Below are positions 9,184 through 20,088 of a DNA stretch of 64,000 bases, in pieces; position 1 is the first letter of the stretch; each line of letters begins with the position of its first letter. The notes below the pieces were generated by a model. The model searched no databases. It saw only the letters and a program-made list of their open reading frames with translations, and was not told where the DNA came from. Source of the DNA: Porphyridium purpureum (Eukaryota > Rhodophyta > Bangiophyceae > Porphyridiales > Porphyridiaceae); NCBI GenBank assembly GCA_008690995.1, contig VRMN01000001.1:3844001-3908000 (forward strand), written 5' to 3'. Both the position numbers and the translations under genes were made by a program.

Positions 9184-10368
9184 CTACCGGATTGTGTTTC
9201 CACTGCCCTTGTTGACGGAGTCTGTAAACTTATCCCACTCTCGCGCTTCGTATGTCTTTCGGTCGCTTACTTCTTCGTTATCCGAATCGTCGTCCTGTTT
9301 CTCACGTGCAGCCTCGGCCTCATTCTGGCGCTGTGTGCGCTCAACCATTTGGCGGTATTCAATCTCGCCCCACTCTTCGACGGTGTATGTAGGCAACGCG
9401 TGGCTTGCGCGGAAAACCTCGCTCTGCATTTGCTGACGACGCATAACGTCCTTTGAAAGAATGGAAAAGTTGGCTGGCAAACCTGGGGCGATGGATGGAA
9501 CTGGCTGAGTGCGGATCCGCTCCATACGCTTCGCAGCCTCCTCGTCGAGATCGACACCACTTTCTTCCTGCCGGAGGGCAAAAGCGATCAGCTCGAGCTC
9601 AGAAGCAATCTCGTCAAAGAGCTTAAAGCTGCGTAGTACAGCATCTTGAAGCACGAGGAGCATGTTGTCGCGCATGCGCTCTTCATCCAAGTCGTCACGC
9701 AAATCGGCAGTCGCCAGCGCCGAGGCCAGTGCCTTTTCGCGCTTGAAAGTAGCAATTTTCTCTTCACGCTTCGCGCTTGCGTCCTGCCGTGAGCTCGTCG
9801 CACTTGTCAGCGTCGTCTCCATCATCCTTTCAAACTTTTTCGCATCTTCTGGCTGCAGTGCGCCCATTCGTAAAAGATGATCCATGAATTGCACGTTCTC
9901 TCGCCTTGCAGCCTTGAGCACAGCCAACCGCAGCCCTTTATTGCCTGGTAGCTGGTCCTTCCTGGGGTCTTGACCGGGTTCCGAAGAAGATGAAGATGCG
10001 GAAAACGACGGCTGCGAGGTCGGCGCTGGAGCCGCGACGCCAACACCGCCGCTCACCAAGACAACGGCCATGTAATGCCGCACAAGAAGCCACTTGATCG
10101 TCTCTGTTTGCACATCTTCCAGACCATCGTTCGAGCTGTACAATCCCAAAGCCTCGATGCGCACCAGCATTCGCTGCAGCCTCTGAAAGACCGTGAACGG
10201 GTCGGCGCGAGGCGCAGTTGGGTCGGCGACTTGGTGACGCTGTTGCCCTGTTTGTGCCTCCCCGCGCTTCCCAAACAGATCCGGAAAGGAAGCGTGATCG
10301 ATGCGACGGCACGTGTTGAACACGCGCGCGTACCCGCCTAGCTCCTCGTACTCTTCTTCGGGCCTCAT
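9184..10368 (-). CDS. TAP42/IGBP1 (alpha4) PP2A-associated regulator
   Basis: This 394-residue protein matches the TAP42 family. A helical N-terminal half contains LGLYSSNDGLEDVQTETIKW, equivalent to the family's 'LGLFSKNEELEDI' block. A charged linker follows, and the C-terminus has the invariant type of motif REWDKFTDSVNKGSGNT. TAP42 binds the catalytic subunits of PP2A-type phosphatases and links them to TOR signalling in yeast; cytosolic. The N-terminus is somewhat divergent, so an extra short upstream exon is possible, but the ATG at 10368 gives a normal family length. Its 3' end faces the PPR gene's 3' end with about 118 bases between them. Confidence 0.9.
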   Translation of the reverse strand: MRPEEEYEELGGYARVFNTCRRIDHASFPDLFGKRGEAQTGQQRHQVADPTAPRADPFTVFQRLQRMLVRIEALGLYSSNDGLEDVQTETIKWLLVRHYMAVVLVSGGVGVAAPAPTSQPSFSASSSSSEPGQDPRKDQLPGNKGLRLAVLKAARRENVQFMDHLLRMGALQPEDAKKFERMMETTLTSATSSRQDASAKREEKIATFKREKALASALATADLRDDLDEERMRDNMLLVLQDAVLRSFKLFDEIASELELIAFALRQEESGVDLDEEAAKRMERIRTQPVPSIAPGLPANFSILSKDVMRRQQMQSEVFRASHALPTYTVEEWGEIEYRQMVERTQRQNEAEAAREKQDDDSDNEEVSDRKTYEAREWDKFTDSVNKGSGNTIR

Positions 10369-10775
10369 ATTTTGGCGCAGATGATCTCAAGCCACCCCAA
10401 CCAGTCCGTTCGAGTGTGGCCTTCGAGACTCGCCCTGGCGTCGAAATCGCATCTTCGTGCGTTGTGTGTGACTCGCCGAGGGCATGATAAGGTGCCAGAG
10501 CGGATGTGAAAGACGCGAAAGGATGGCTGCGGGAGGTATATTCGAGGCCACAGCGACGGCGTGCCGTCGCGTGAATACAATCCGTGCATTGGTGCGGGCC
10601 AGGCTACAAAATGCCAGCCAGAAATGAATCGTTTCTGTCCAAGAGGCGGCTCGTGCGTAACGATGCGTGGTCCGCTTTTCGGGACTCAGAGAAAATCAGT
10701 AGAGTCAGTTCGAGTTTTGTAGCGTACGTACAAAGGCAATTATGCTATATTCACATCCTCACTGTCACTGGACAG
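10369..10775. other. intergenic region
   Basis: This contains the upstream region of the TAP42 gene and the 3' region of the MADS-box gene, both on the minus strand. I see no gene in it. Confidence 0.5.
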
Positions 10776-12194
10776 TCACGACGGATGTTCCTTATCACGC
10801 CCGCGGCCGGGTTCGGCACCGCCACGCGCAGTTTCGATGCGGGGCGCTCCACTGCCACTGAAATTAAGCGGGTCTGCAAAGCCATATTGGCCGGTCACAG
10901 AAGGTAGGTCGCGCGGCGTATTCATGTAGCCACTTGACATCATCTGAGCTTCACCATAATTGTACGAGCCGCCGCGCACAGACGCCAACGGGCCGCCTGG
11001 GGACCACGGCATGACACCTCCTAGCCCTGTGCTCCAAGGCGCTCCGGTGCCGAACGGCGTCATTGGTCCACCGCTGGCAGACGGCATCGGAAGTGCTAAG
11101 CCGTAGTGTGCTGTGTTGGGACGAAAAGTCGCGCTGTATGGCACATTGAGACCCATCGGCGTGCTCATGATCCCTGCTTGTATTCCAGGTACAGCATACA
11201 TGGAATTTTCGTTTCCATTCGTGCCCTCACCCAGGGGAGATCCAGACGGCAAGCCGAGCCCCGCGGAAGCCGGTGGATCAGTCCCTTCGCTGAGCAGTGC
11301 AACGTTCTCGGTGCCAACCTGAGCCTTTCGGGCGCTCGCGTCCTGCTTACTTTCATCCCCAAGTAGTGAGGCACAAGAAGCATTTCCAGGAATCTGTACG
11401 GTTAACATCTTTCGCTTTGCCGGACGCGCGGAAGTCGGCGTTGTCGCAGAGCCGCTGTCAGCCGTGGACGCGGCCGATGCTTTCAATTCTTTGGATCGAG
11501 TTTCGACGTTGAAGTGTGGTTCGCTGTCAACCAACGCTTCAGAAGTCCGCATGGGATCTGCTAAAGAAGTGCTCTGGCCGTACGCTTGGGTAGCCTTGTA
11601 GTCATCATTTTCCTTTTCAAGAGGTGGCGGTCGTAAATCTGAACCTTCAGCCAGCTTTCCTCGCTTTCTTTTTGACGCAGCTCGGGCCTTTTCGTTCAGG
11701 CCCTCCGTAGCAGCTGCGCTAGCGGCGCCCGCGCCGTTTCGGTCGCCGTCAGAGGAATCTTCCTCTTCCTCCTCATCATCGTCGTCGCCTGCATCACGGC
11801 CATGTGCGACCGGTATCGCCGGATGATTGCGAGCAATCCTAGCAGCGGCACGCGAGGCCTTTTTAGAGGCCGAGAGGAGCTCTGGGTCAAGCTTTTCGCG
11901 GTGTTCGGCGGGCGCCTTTGTGTTCGTGCCCCCGGACAACACGGAGCCCAGATCGCGGCGCTCCACAAGCGCACCAGAATACCGTCCGTAGCGCTCGAGT
12001 ACGGACTGCATACTAGACGACGCAAACTCAATAAGCCGATTGTTTGCGCCGAATACCACCAAGCCAATCTCACAGTCGCACAGCACCGCCAGCTCCATTG
12101 CCTTCTTCAACAAGCCATTTTTCCGTTTCGTGAACGTGACCACTCTGTTCCGCTCATCCTCAATCTTCTCAATCTTAATCTTACGCCGTCCCAT
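10776..12194 (-). CDS. MEF2-type MADS-box transcription factor
   Basis: The 472-residue protein opens with a full MADS domain (1-60), beginning [17 protein letters not shown] and continuing [20 protein letters not shown]. The residues after position 60 are closer to MEF2/type II MADS proteins than to SRF. MADS factors bind CArG-like DNA as dimers in the nucleus. The rest is low complexity: an acidic run ([13 protein letters not shown]), a KRKRGK basic patch that could be a nuclear signal, and a Gly/Pro/Ser-rich C-terminus. No plant K-box coiled coil is evident. The frame is open for 203 codons upstream, but the MADS domain itself begins at this ATG, which is the normal start for the family. 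Confidence 0.93.
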   Translation of the reverse strand: MGRRKIKIEKIEDERNRVVTFTKRKNGLLKKAMELAVLCDCEIGLVVFGANNRLIEFASSSMQSVLERYGRYSGALVERRDLGSVLSGGTNTKAPAEHREKLDPELLSASKKASRAAARIARNHPAIPVAHGRDAGDDDDEEEEEDSSDGDRNGAGAASAAATEGLNEKARAASKRKRGKLAEGSDLRPPPLEKENDDYKATQAYGQSTSLADPMRTSEALVDSEPHFNVETRSKELKASAASTADSGSATTPTSARPAKRKMLTVQIPGNASCASLLGDESKQDASARKAQVGTENVALLSEGTDPPASAGLGLPSGSPLGEGTNGNENSMYAVPGIQAGIMSTPMGLNVPYSATFRPNTAHYGLALPMPSASGGPMTPFGTGAPWSTGLGGVMPWSPGGPLASVRGGSYNYGEAQMMSSGYMNTPRDLPSVTGQYGFADPLNFSGSGAPRIETARGGAEPGRGRDKEHPS

Positions 12195-13179
12195 CACACT
12201 AGCACGGGCCGACCGTCGTTGCCCCGCACGTCCACTCTGCTCGCCGACAGCGCCAAGAGGCAAACCAACTCCCCACACTACCTCGACGCAGCGACCGGGG
12301 GAAACAACGCAATGCCCGCGGAGTGGACCAAGCTGAATACTGACGCGCGTATGTGCGCTACGTCGGCGAGCCCGTCCAAGCGCGTGCTCGTGTCTCCTCG
12401 CCGTCTCCCTTTGACGCGTTCTCCCGTCTTTCCCCCTTCCGGCCTCCGACTTGCTCGCAGTTTGCGTGTGCGTTGTTTGCTGTCTCGGTGGTAAAATCAT
12501 GAGAAAGCTGTACCTCTTTATAGCAAAATGGGCATCTTTAATAGAAAGAAGGTACAGCGGCTGACGACTTTTCTGCGTAAAAAGTGTGAAGCAGCAGCTG
12601 GTAGAGTTGGAGTGGCGCGTTCGATTGGGGGATGGATGGATGGCGACAGAGATTGACCCGCAATGGGAAGAACATCTTCGACGTGCGGCCGTTGCCTTTC
12701 GGCAGCAGTTCATGCATACTGTGGAACGGCCCTGCGGTACGCTCGGTTGATTTCCGCACCAAGCTGGAGGAGAATGGTGGATGTGTGTCGCGTCGCGCCG
12801 CACGTGTCATGCTCTAGCGCAAATATGCCTAGTGGCATTTGGTTCTGCGTCTTCAAGCCGTTTACGCCTTTGCTCAGACCCCTGCATTGATATACGACGC
12901 CGCGCGCAGTTGAGATCCACTTCGTTCTTACACAGAGCAATCACGACTTGAGAGTGCACGCCATGAACCGCATCGCGTGCGGCCGTCAATCAATCATGGC
13001 CACGTCTCCTGCGCTCGCGCATTCTCGAACAAGCACGTGGCGCGTGACAACGGAACGTGCGCCTGCAATATCTTTACCACGTCTGAAAGCCCTGCACTTT
13101 CGAGCGCTCGGCGCAATTCCGCGGCGCGTCGCCCATTGCACGCCGACACAAATGAACACATCAAACCCGCACTCAGGAG
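12195..13179. other. 985-base intergenic region, MADS-box promoter
   Basis: This long stretch lies upstream of the MADS-box gene and downstream of the Nudix gene. A GTACAGC near 12551 and a GCTGTACC near 12508 are close relatives of the ACTGTAC heptamer found in other upstream regions. No gene is supported. Confidence 0.45.
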
Positions 13180-13929
13180 CTAGCCCGACGGATCTTCTAA
13201 GAGCAAAGCAAGAGCGGCTGTAGCTATCCACTGCGATTCTGCGATCGAGCCAGACAAGCACGCGCGCTTCAGTTCACGACTTGAGAGCTTACGCAGCCGC
13301 GCCGAGCCGGCTCTGAGCTCGACGTCAGTAGCGGTCAAGGCTTCTTTACCGGCGGCAGCATATGCACCGCGCGCGTAGAACATGTACACCAGCCCGCCTC
13401 CACGGCTCACCATGACGCGGTGTCCGCGCGGAGAGCCCAGCGAACGCAGGTCTTCGTCATCCACAGCCAAGCCCAGCTCCTCCAGCAATTCTCGTTTTGC
13501 TGCTTCCCGCGGCGACTCGCCGGCCGAAGCGTTGATCAGGCCGCCAAGCACAGCGAGTGCAGGACGGTCAAGGCCGTACTTCATTTGCTCAAACAACAAA
13601 AAGTCATGCGGCGGATCGCGTGAGCGCACCAGCACATTCACGTGTGGCAGCTCGTCCAGCCACAGCCAGTCGTTCACCACCGCTCCATCAGGCAAGCGCA
13701 CGGTATGTCGCTCCACGCGCGCAAACTCGGTCTGCGCCACCAATGCGACATCCAATGTGTTTGGCGTCCGCCACGAATCGCCACCAAATGAGCCCGAGTG
13801 CCAAGCCGCAGTGCCGGGAGTGGTTGCGGTCGTAACGTAAAGCAGGACAAATGTAGCGGCCCCACTCAGCACGCCTACAAGAATCGGCCACAACGAGGAA
13901 CCATTTCTCCGGGCGGCGAGTGTTCCCAT
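13180..13929 (-). CDS. membrane-anchored Nudix hydrolase
   Basis: The 249-residue protein has an N-terminal membrane anchor (about 13-33) and a Nudix domain (about 90-240). The Nudix box runs from G130 to L154: Gly, then E138, then R146-E147, E150-E151 and G153, so all catalytic positions are present. The first spacer is seven residues rather than five (G-x7-E-x7-REUxEExGU), a two-residue expansion in the loop before the helix. Nudix enzymes hydrolyse nucleoside diphosphates linked to another group, or related phosphoanhydrides; the substrate cannot be read from sequence. The start is the ATG at 13929, giving a short basic N-terminus before the anchor. The side of the membrane it faces is unknown. 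Confidence 0.85.
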   Translation of the reverse strand: MGTLAARRNGSSLWPILVGVLSGAATFVLLYVTTATTPGTAAWHSGSFGGDSWRTPNTLDVALVAQTEFARVERHTVRLPDGAVVNDWLWLDELPHVNVLVRSRDPPHDFLLFEQMKYGLDRPALAVLGGLINASAGESPREAAKRELLEELGLAVDDEDLRSLGSPRGHRVMVSRGGGLVYMFYARGAYAAAGKEALTATDVELRAGSARLRKLSSRELKRACLSGSIAESQWIATAALALLLEDPSG

Positions 13930-14111
13930 GTCCGGGCGCTCTTCCCGCGCCCCTGCGCTCTCGCAACGACAAGGTCGGCCTCTTCAACTCAGCACAATCT
14001 TTTTTTATGACCATGTGACTAACGGAATTTTTCAACATGGAACGGGCAGCACACCTCGCAGGCCGTCGGCTGTTGCATCGGGGTGCAACTTGCAATGCTT
14101 CAAGCGAGTCC

Positions 14112-15608
14112 TCACTCGAGGACTTTGAAAGGCTTTGCGTTGACTGTGTTGGAGGTCCAGTCGTACGGCATGTATCGGATGCGAAATTTCTTCTTGGTCT
14201 GCAACATCGCCTCCTCAAGCTTCTTCCTTCGAGGCTCACTTAGCCACTGCGACAATGTCCTGGCAACTTGCACGTCGTTCTTGCCAAAGTCCGCAGAGTA
14301 CCAGTCAAAGATGCGACTTAAGAACAATTGACCGCCGGCTTCGTCGATGCGCACATTATCGTCCTCGCCGCAAAATGCAATGGCCGCAATCCGCAGCTCC
14401 TCCTGAATACCTTCTTCGGTGAAAAGTTTCACAGGCGGGCACGAATGCGCCCCACAATTGAGGGCGAAGTGGATACGTGGCTCCGCCTTTGCCAGCGCGA
14501 CACCTGCGCGAGGGTCTCCTTTGCCGAACGGTGTGCGAAAATGGTAAGGCGGTCGGTGATTTGCCCTCAGAATCCCATTCTCGAGATCATTGAACGAATA
14601 GTCGTCACCGCCAATATTATACTTCACTGTATCAAAGAAGGCGCCACGCGTAGCACTGCTCGTGGGCTCTCCCACCGCCGCGAATGCGTGCTTCAGCATC
14701 ACATTATAGCAGTTGATCACAAACGCTAGCTTCTCGTCCGGCTTCATGTCGCGCATCGAAAAGCGCTGCAGCTCGCACGTGGCCTCGCAGAAGGCGCGAA
14801 ACTGACCATCTTGCACCATCGCGGCCAAGTCAACCATTCCCTGACTATTTGAGTGCCTGGTCTCCAAAGCGTCCATCATTTTTTTGCAGTGCGTAATGGT
14901 GACCATCGGCGCGTCAACACGGTCTCTCCATACGCGCACCGTGTTGAGCACCATGGGTGTCTCGTGCACGTGCAACCGGTAGAAGAGCTGTGCGTCCTCA
15001 AAGTCGTGTTCATCCAACACATGGCGAAAGAAATTGAGGTTGTTGAGCTGACTGAGTACTTGCACTGCGTCTGGACGCGACACGCCAAACTCGCGCATGA
15101 CATAATCAGTGGCCTCGCTGCCCACGAAGCAGCGACGATGCGTCTTCATGCGGTACTTGCGGTCCTTGATGTCCAGCTCACGCGACAGCTTCTCCATAAG
15201 ATCCATATAATCAAAGCACGCGTCACCAATCACGCACACGGGCTCTTCCGTGCGCGGAAGCGCGCTCTGAATAGGTCGTGGCTCATACGTCGGCGGGAGC
15301 AAACGGACATCTGAAGCGCGCGACTGACCCACGATGCGCGACTCATACAGCGCATCAAGCTTGCCTTGCTGCTCAAGTGCCACGAGCTCGGACGCACCAC
15401 CCAAGTGCAGGTCATTGAAGAAAATCTGCGGCACTGTCATGCGATTCGCGAGCGCGAGCATGTCTGCGCGTTTCTCCGGGTAATCTGTGAGCGAAATGTC
15501 CACATAATCCCAGCCTTTCTCCCACAGCATTGACTTTACTCGCATACAGTGCGGGCACGTGCTCAACGAGAACACCGTGATCACAGCCGGCGCATCTGCA
15601 ACTTCCAT
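14112..15608 (-). CDS. glutaredoxin-DEP-DUF547 fusion protein
   Basis: Three domains lie in one 498-residue chain. A glutaredoxin domain (about 8-95) has a dithiol site C18-P-H-C21 and the TVPQIFFND and GG segments expected for glutathione binding. A DEP domain (about 150-230) contains RRCFVGSEATDYVM. A DUF547 domain (about 285-430) contains LAFVINCYNVMLKHAF and RIHFALNCGAHSCPP. DEP domains bind membranes or G-protein partners. DUF547 is of unknown biochemical role and is often found in plant and algal proteins. The fusion suggests a redox-controlled membrane or signalling protein, which is an inference. The ATG at 15608 follows a GA-rich leader on the coding strand. Confidence 0.92.
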   Translation of the reverse strand: MEVADAPAVITVFSLSTCPHCMRVKSMLWEKGWDYVDISLTDYPEKRADMLALANRMTVPQIFFNDLHLGGASELVALEQQGKLDALYESRIVGQSRASDVRLLPPTYEPRPIQSALPRTEEPVCVIGDACFDYMDLMEKLSRELDIKDRKYRMKTHRRCFVGSEATDYVMREFGVSRPDAVQVLSQLNNLNFFRHVLDEHDFEDAQLFYRLHVHETPMVLNTVRVWRDRVDAPMVTITHCKKMMDALETRHSNSQGMVDLAAMVQDGQFRAFCEATCELQRFSMRDMKPDEKLAFVINCYNVMLKHAFAAVGEPTSSATRGAFFDTVKYNIGGDDYSFNDLENGILRANHRPPYHFRTPFGKGDPRAGVALAKAEPRIHFALNCGAHSCPPVKLFTEEGIQEELRIAAIAFCGEDDNVRIDEAGGQLFLSRIFDWYSADFGKNDVQVARTLSQWLSEPRRKKLEEAMLQTKKKFRIRYMPYDWTSNTVNAKPFKVLE

Positions 15609-18036
15609 CTTGTTTGCTCTTTTCCATCCACGCGCTTCTCAAACACAATGACGAGAACGATTCTCTTCCCTTCTCTTCCTTGCCTTCGCCTCTTATGAAT
15701 CCACATGGCGGCATCCATATGGAGAAAAGAAAAGACGCGCGCAAGTTCTCCAATAGAGGCTGACCTTTTGTGTACTGTTTGGCTGCCATCGAGTACACCC
15801 TCGAGGATGACAGAGGATGACACCATCAATAAAGGCATGGCTAGAGTACGGAGACGCTAGTCGCAGTGGCATGTAGACTGGCGATTATCTGGGAGCTACT
15901 TCACTCGCTGATGAAACCAAGTGATGAAGGAAACAAAACGCTACCCGAATCACAGCGAAAGGAAAACGCCGCCCGTCGCACACAGACGAGCCGAAGGGCA
16001 ACAGGAAGAATGGAGGAGAAGCAGTCCGAGAGGAAGACAGGGCAGAATGGTGGGCTCGTAGGGGCGTGTCGGTAGCGAGCAGACTTGGTTAGACAAGTGA
16101 AAGGTGTTGTACAGTGCTAGAATTCCCAGCGGCTCTTTCGAATGCACTCCAGACCGACATCCGCTCACACAACACGTAGAGCTTCTCTATTGCACATACA
16201 GCTTCAGTGTTCTGACCTCTGCCTCACTTGAAAAAGCCGACCTCTTTTTCTTCCCTTTTTGTGGTTGCGTTTTCTTGTACATTGACCTGGAAAATCGCGG
16301 ACGCCGGCCTTCCGAGCGTATTTGTATCTTTGGCTCCTGCGGGGCCCAGCGAGGATCCAAAAAGTAATCTACAGAAAGGAAACATTTCTACCTCAACTTT
16401 TGAGTCGCCCAACAGCTCGCAACCACAGCCAGTCACGAATGCAGAGAATGGCTGCAAGAGTGCGACGCACCAGGCAACCGAGACTTCTTTGCGACCGGCA
16501 CTAAGTCCTGAAGAAAACACTTAGCCTCATCCAACGATACGTTTCATCGTTTTCTCATGTCTCTCATCATTAGAATACATCAAAGCTCTTGATCCTGAAT
16601 CATCACAGTGTTTTCCAAGGGTACATCAACAAGCACCCGAAATCCTGCGACACCCTGCGATGCGGAACACTCAATTCCACGCAGATCTGAAGGCGCGCGC
16701 TCCGCAGAAACGAAACGATACCCTTTTTGCATTTTACGGGAAAATATCTTTCATGTCATTCGAAAATGGATCCATGTCAAATACAATGGGAACTTCAATG
16801 GAGAATAACAACGGATACTGTCACAACACAAACTTGTGCCAATTACGCAGTGATAGAGAATTGGAATTCATTGCGGTTTCCTTGCACGCGTGAGCCTCGA
16901 ATCTGCCGATGCCTGGTGCGTGATTTCGTGTAAATACGTCCAAATCGCCCAGTACAGGCTGGTTCAAAGTCTCTGATCCACGAGGCAATAGGTTTGGCAT
17001 TAGGCAGCCGCTTCGATAACGACGCCACTGCACGCACACCGTGCAAACATAGAGCTGGCATATTTATGCCCTTCTCAGGAGAATGCGTCGTTCCATTCTC
17101 GCCGGGGGCTGCGGCTTCATGGGCATTGGGCAGGATTTAAAGCACATGTATTTGCCGGCCCTCTTCTTGAAGGTAGAAACTCGCCGCGTGGTGTTTATGT
17201 ACACTTGTCGTCGCACGTCTGCTTCTGTGTGCGTCGTACAAGGTCCCATTTCCGGATTCCGCCGCGCTCGCGTCGCGGCCCTTTGCGCTTTACCTCAACC
17301 TTTCGACGCGCAAGCACTGCACCTCACGCCGTCGGCACGTCATCCTTTCGCTCCTCCCTCGCGTCTCCAACTCCCCCCTTCCCCTCGCGCACACCCCCCT
17401 CTTCTCTGCAACACACGCCACCAACCCTCGATCTAACTATGCGGCGCAGTTAAATCCAGGGCGCCTGTTTCCACGTGCACGCACGCGCACCAAGTGCGTC
17501 TGCATTTGCCCTTCCTTATCGGCGATTCCAACTGTACCTTTCACCAACCGACGATTTCACTAGTTCTTCCTTGCATCGCGCAGTACTTGCGCGCGGCCGT
17601 CGGGACCGAGCGCGTGCTTGTGTGTTCACTGCGGGGTTGTTTTGTGTGGTCACAATAAAGCACGCGCTATTGGTTCTTAGTGGGTTTTCCGTACCCAAAA
17701 GTAAGCGGCTTCTTATAACACCGGAGTGGAAAATCAAACACCAAGTAGCGGCCGGGGGGGCCCCCCGCGGGGGCGAAACGAAGCAGAAAAGCCGGACGAA
17801 CCCAAAAAACACGGAAAAACGGGGTTTGAGGCTTTTTTTGTTTTGTTGTTGGTGAGAAGGCGCGCGGGGGCCCGTGGGGGAGTACGGGGGAGAAAGGACG
17901 ACGCGGTACAGACTAGAGTTGTAGCGGGTTGGTGAGAGAGGCGGGAAGGTCGGTGACTGGCGAGAGACGAGGTTGTAGACGAGGAAGGAGCTCAGGGTGA
18001 ACAGAAGGACAGGCAAGGAACTCGCCGCACGGAAGA
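15609..18036. other. 2.4 kb stretch without a secure gene
   Basis: This is the longest gene-poor interval. It includes the glutaredoxin-fusion promoter (minus strand) and the eIF4A promoter (plus strand). Small ATG frames exist but are unsupported: 16660-16893 (plus, 77 aa), 16843-17061 (minus, 72 aa, basic with a mitochondrial-presequence look) and 17064-17249 (minus, 61 aa, basic). The part from about 16540 to 16870 is visibly richer in A+T than its surroundings. The heptamer GTACAGT occurs at 16109 and ACTGTAC at 17531. A pyrimidine-rich run spans about 17290-17440. Confidence 0.5.
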
Positions 18037-19614
18037 ATGGCTGACACGTAAGTTGCTGGGTTGGCGGTTTTTTTTTGGTAGGAGGGGTTGGCGTGGGGAG
18101 GAACGTGCGTGGCGCGCGGCTGCTGGCGCGTGGTGAGCGGCTGGCGTGTGGGGGTTGTGGGAGAGAGGTTTTGGGGGGGTTCTGGACGCCGGGGCCTGAG
18201 GCGGCGCGAGCGAGCGGGAGAGCTGCTGCACTGGTGCCAGGCCGGGGGCGTGGTGAGTCGTGGAATGGAACGGGAGACTGACTGATGGATTGGTGTGAAT
18301 GTGTTTGTTGCGTACGTGCGTGTTTCTGTGTTCTTTTGGCTCTTGCGTTTCTTGTGTTTGCTTTTGGATCCATACAGGAATGGAGTTGCAGCGGCGGTGC
18401 CCGAAGCTGCGGGCGCAGCAGGCGGTGAGACCACCACGGAGTTGTCCGGCGGCATGGAAATCACCACCAACTACACCGAGGTGCACGAGACGTTCGACTC
18501 GATGAAACTTCGCGAGGAACTTCTTCGCGGCATTTATGCGTACGGTTTTGAGAAGCCGTCGGCAATTCAGCAACGCGCTATTATGCCGCTGATTAGCATG
18601 CGCGACACGATTGCGCAGGCGCAGTCTGGAATGGGTAAGACGGCCACGTTTGCAATTGGAACCCTCCAGAATGTGGACACCACTGTGGACAAGGTGCAGG
18701 CGATGATTCTCGCGCCAACGCGCGAGCTCGCGCAGCAGATTCAGAAGGTGGTCGAGTCACTGGGCGACTACATGAAGCTGCGTTGCCATGCGTGCATTGG
18801 TGGAACGCGCGTGCGTGACGACGTGGACCTGTTCAAGACGAACCCTCCGCACATGGTTGTGGGCACGCCGGGTCGCGTGTTCGATCTCATCAACCGCCGC
18901 GCGCTCGAAACCACTCATATCAAGTCGTTCGTGTTGGACGAGGCGGATGAGATGCTTTCGCGCGGTTTCAAGGAGCAGATCTACGACGTGTTCCAGTTCA
19001 TGCCGAGCACGTGCCAGGTTGGTCTGTTCTCGGCCACGATGCCGCAGGACGTGCTCGAGATGACGGAGCGTTTCATGCGCGACCCAATCCGCATCCTCGT
19101 GAAGAAGGATGAGCTCACGCTGGAAGGTATCAAGCAGTTCTATGTCGCTGTAGAGAAGGAGGACTGGAAGCTTGACACGCTGTGCGATCTCTACTCCACG
19201 CTCACCATCACGCAGGCGATCATCTACGTGAACCAGCGCAGAAAGGTCGACTGGCTCACCGAGCAAATGAACTCGCGCGATTTTACCGTGTCGTGCCTCC
19301 ATGGTGACATGGAGCAAAAGGAGCGCGACGTGATCATGCAGGAGTTCCGCACTGGCTCGTCACGTGTGCTTGTGACGACCGATCTGCTGGCCCGCGGTAT
19401 TGATGTGCAGCAGGTATCGCTTGTGATTAACTATGACCTTCCAACGAACCGTGAAAACTACATCCACCGCATCGGCCGATCGGGCCGCTTTGGCCGCAAG
19501 GGTGTGGCCATCAACTTTGTCACGGGTGATGACATTCGCATGATGCGCGAGATTGAGGAGTACTACAACACTAAGATTGACGAGATGCCCTCGGACGTCG
19601 CTGAACTACTGTAA
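18037..19614 (+). CDS. EIF4A: eIF4A DEAD-box translation initiation factor, two exons
   Basis: A short first exon (18037-18047, ATGGCTGACAC) is joined to exon 2 (18378-19614), giving 415 residues, the usual eIF4A length. The joined codon is AC+G, so the start reads M-A-D-T-N-G. All helicase motifs are present: Q-motif region ([13 protein letters not shown]), Walker A with K91 (AQSGMGKT), [12 protein letters not shown] at 191-194, SAT, and [11 protein letters not shown]. The chain has no long extensions, so it is eIF4A rather than another DEAD-box type; eIF4A-III is the main alternative and cannot be fully excluded. The protein unwinds mRNA 5' ends during ribosome loading. The open frame through the intron from 18295 has no ATG that would make a better start. 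Confidence 0.95.
18048..18377 (+). other. spliceosomal intron in eIF4A
   Basis: This 330-base intron starts GTAAGT and ends TACAG. It splits the fourth codon after its second base. CTGAC at 18278-18282 is a possible branch site, and T-rich runs precede the acceptor. Confidence 0.88.
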
Positions 19615-20088
19615 GTTGACACCGGAGTGGGAACTTGCAGCTCTGCTCTTTGTGCCTGGGTTCTCGACGCCACGCCACATCGCCGGGGTCTGTTCTGGAA
19701 CATCGACACGCGGGCGCACAACTGGGACGTGGTGAGCGAGTAAGACGTTGAGGGCTTTTCCTTCCTTTCACCTGGGCAGGAAGCAGAGATCGGATTGGAT
19801 TGTGTAGACTTGAGTGCATCTCTTGGTGCTTTGGTCGTGCGGTGTGTTCATTTACAGCGCCGACCGGGCGGAATATGCGAACAACAATGGTAACCCGGGA
19901 TAAAGTTACTTGTAATTGCAATAGACATTATTCTCCGCATGCACTTGCGCACCCCGCACGCCTATCCGCCGTCCCATTAATTTTCCACCTTCAAGTTTTG
20001 TGAGAGCCCTCCGCGTTTCTTTGCTTGCAGTCAGAATTCTGCGAGACTCGGCCGGCAACGGCTGGTGTCCAAAGTTGTTCCACTCACC
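19615..20088. other. intergenic region
   Basis: This holds the 3' region of eIF4A and the upstream region of the NAGS gene, both on the plus strand. No gene or clear site is seen. Confidence 0.5.

Noticed and set aside
16228-16524. 98-codon plus-strand frame with a signal-peptide-like start
   Set aside because: It begins at TTG, not ATG, and follows a T-rich run that explains the hydrophobic start.
17516-18373. 285-codon minus-strand open frame
   Set aside because: It is Pro/Ser/Thr low-complexity, overlaps the eIF4A first exon and intron on the other strand, and arises from the G-rich leader.
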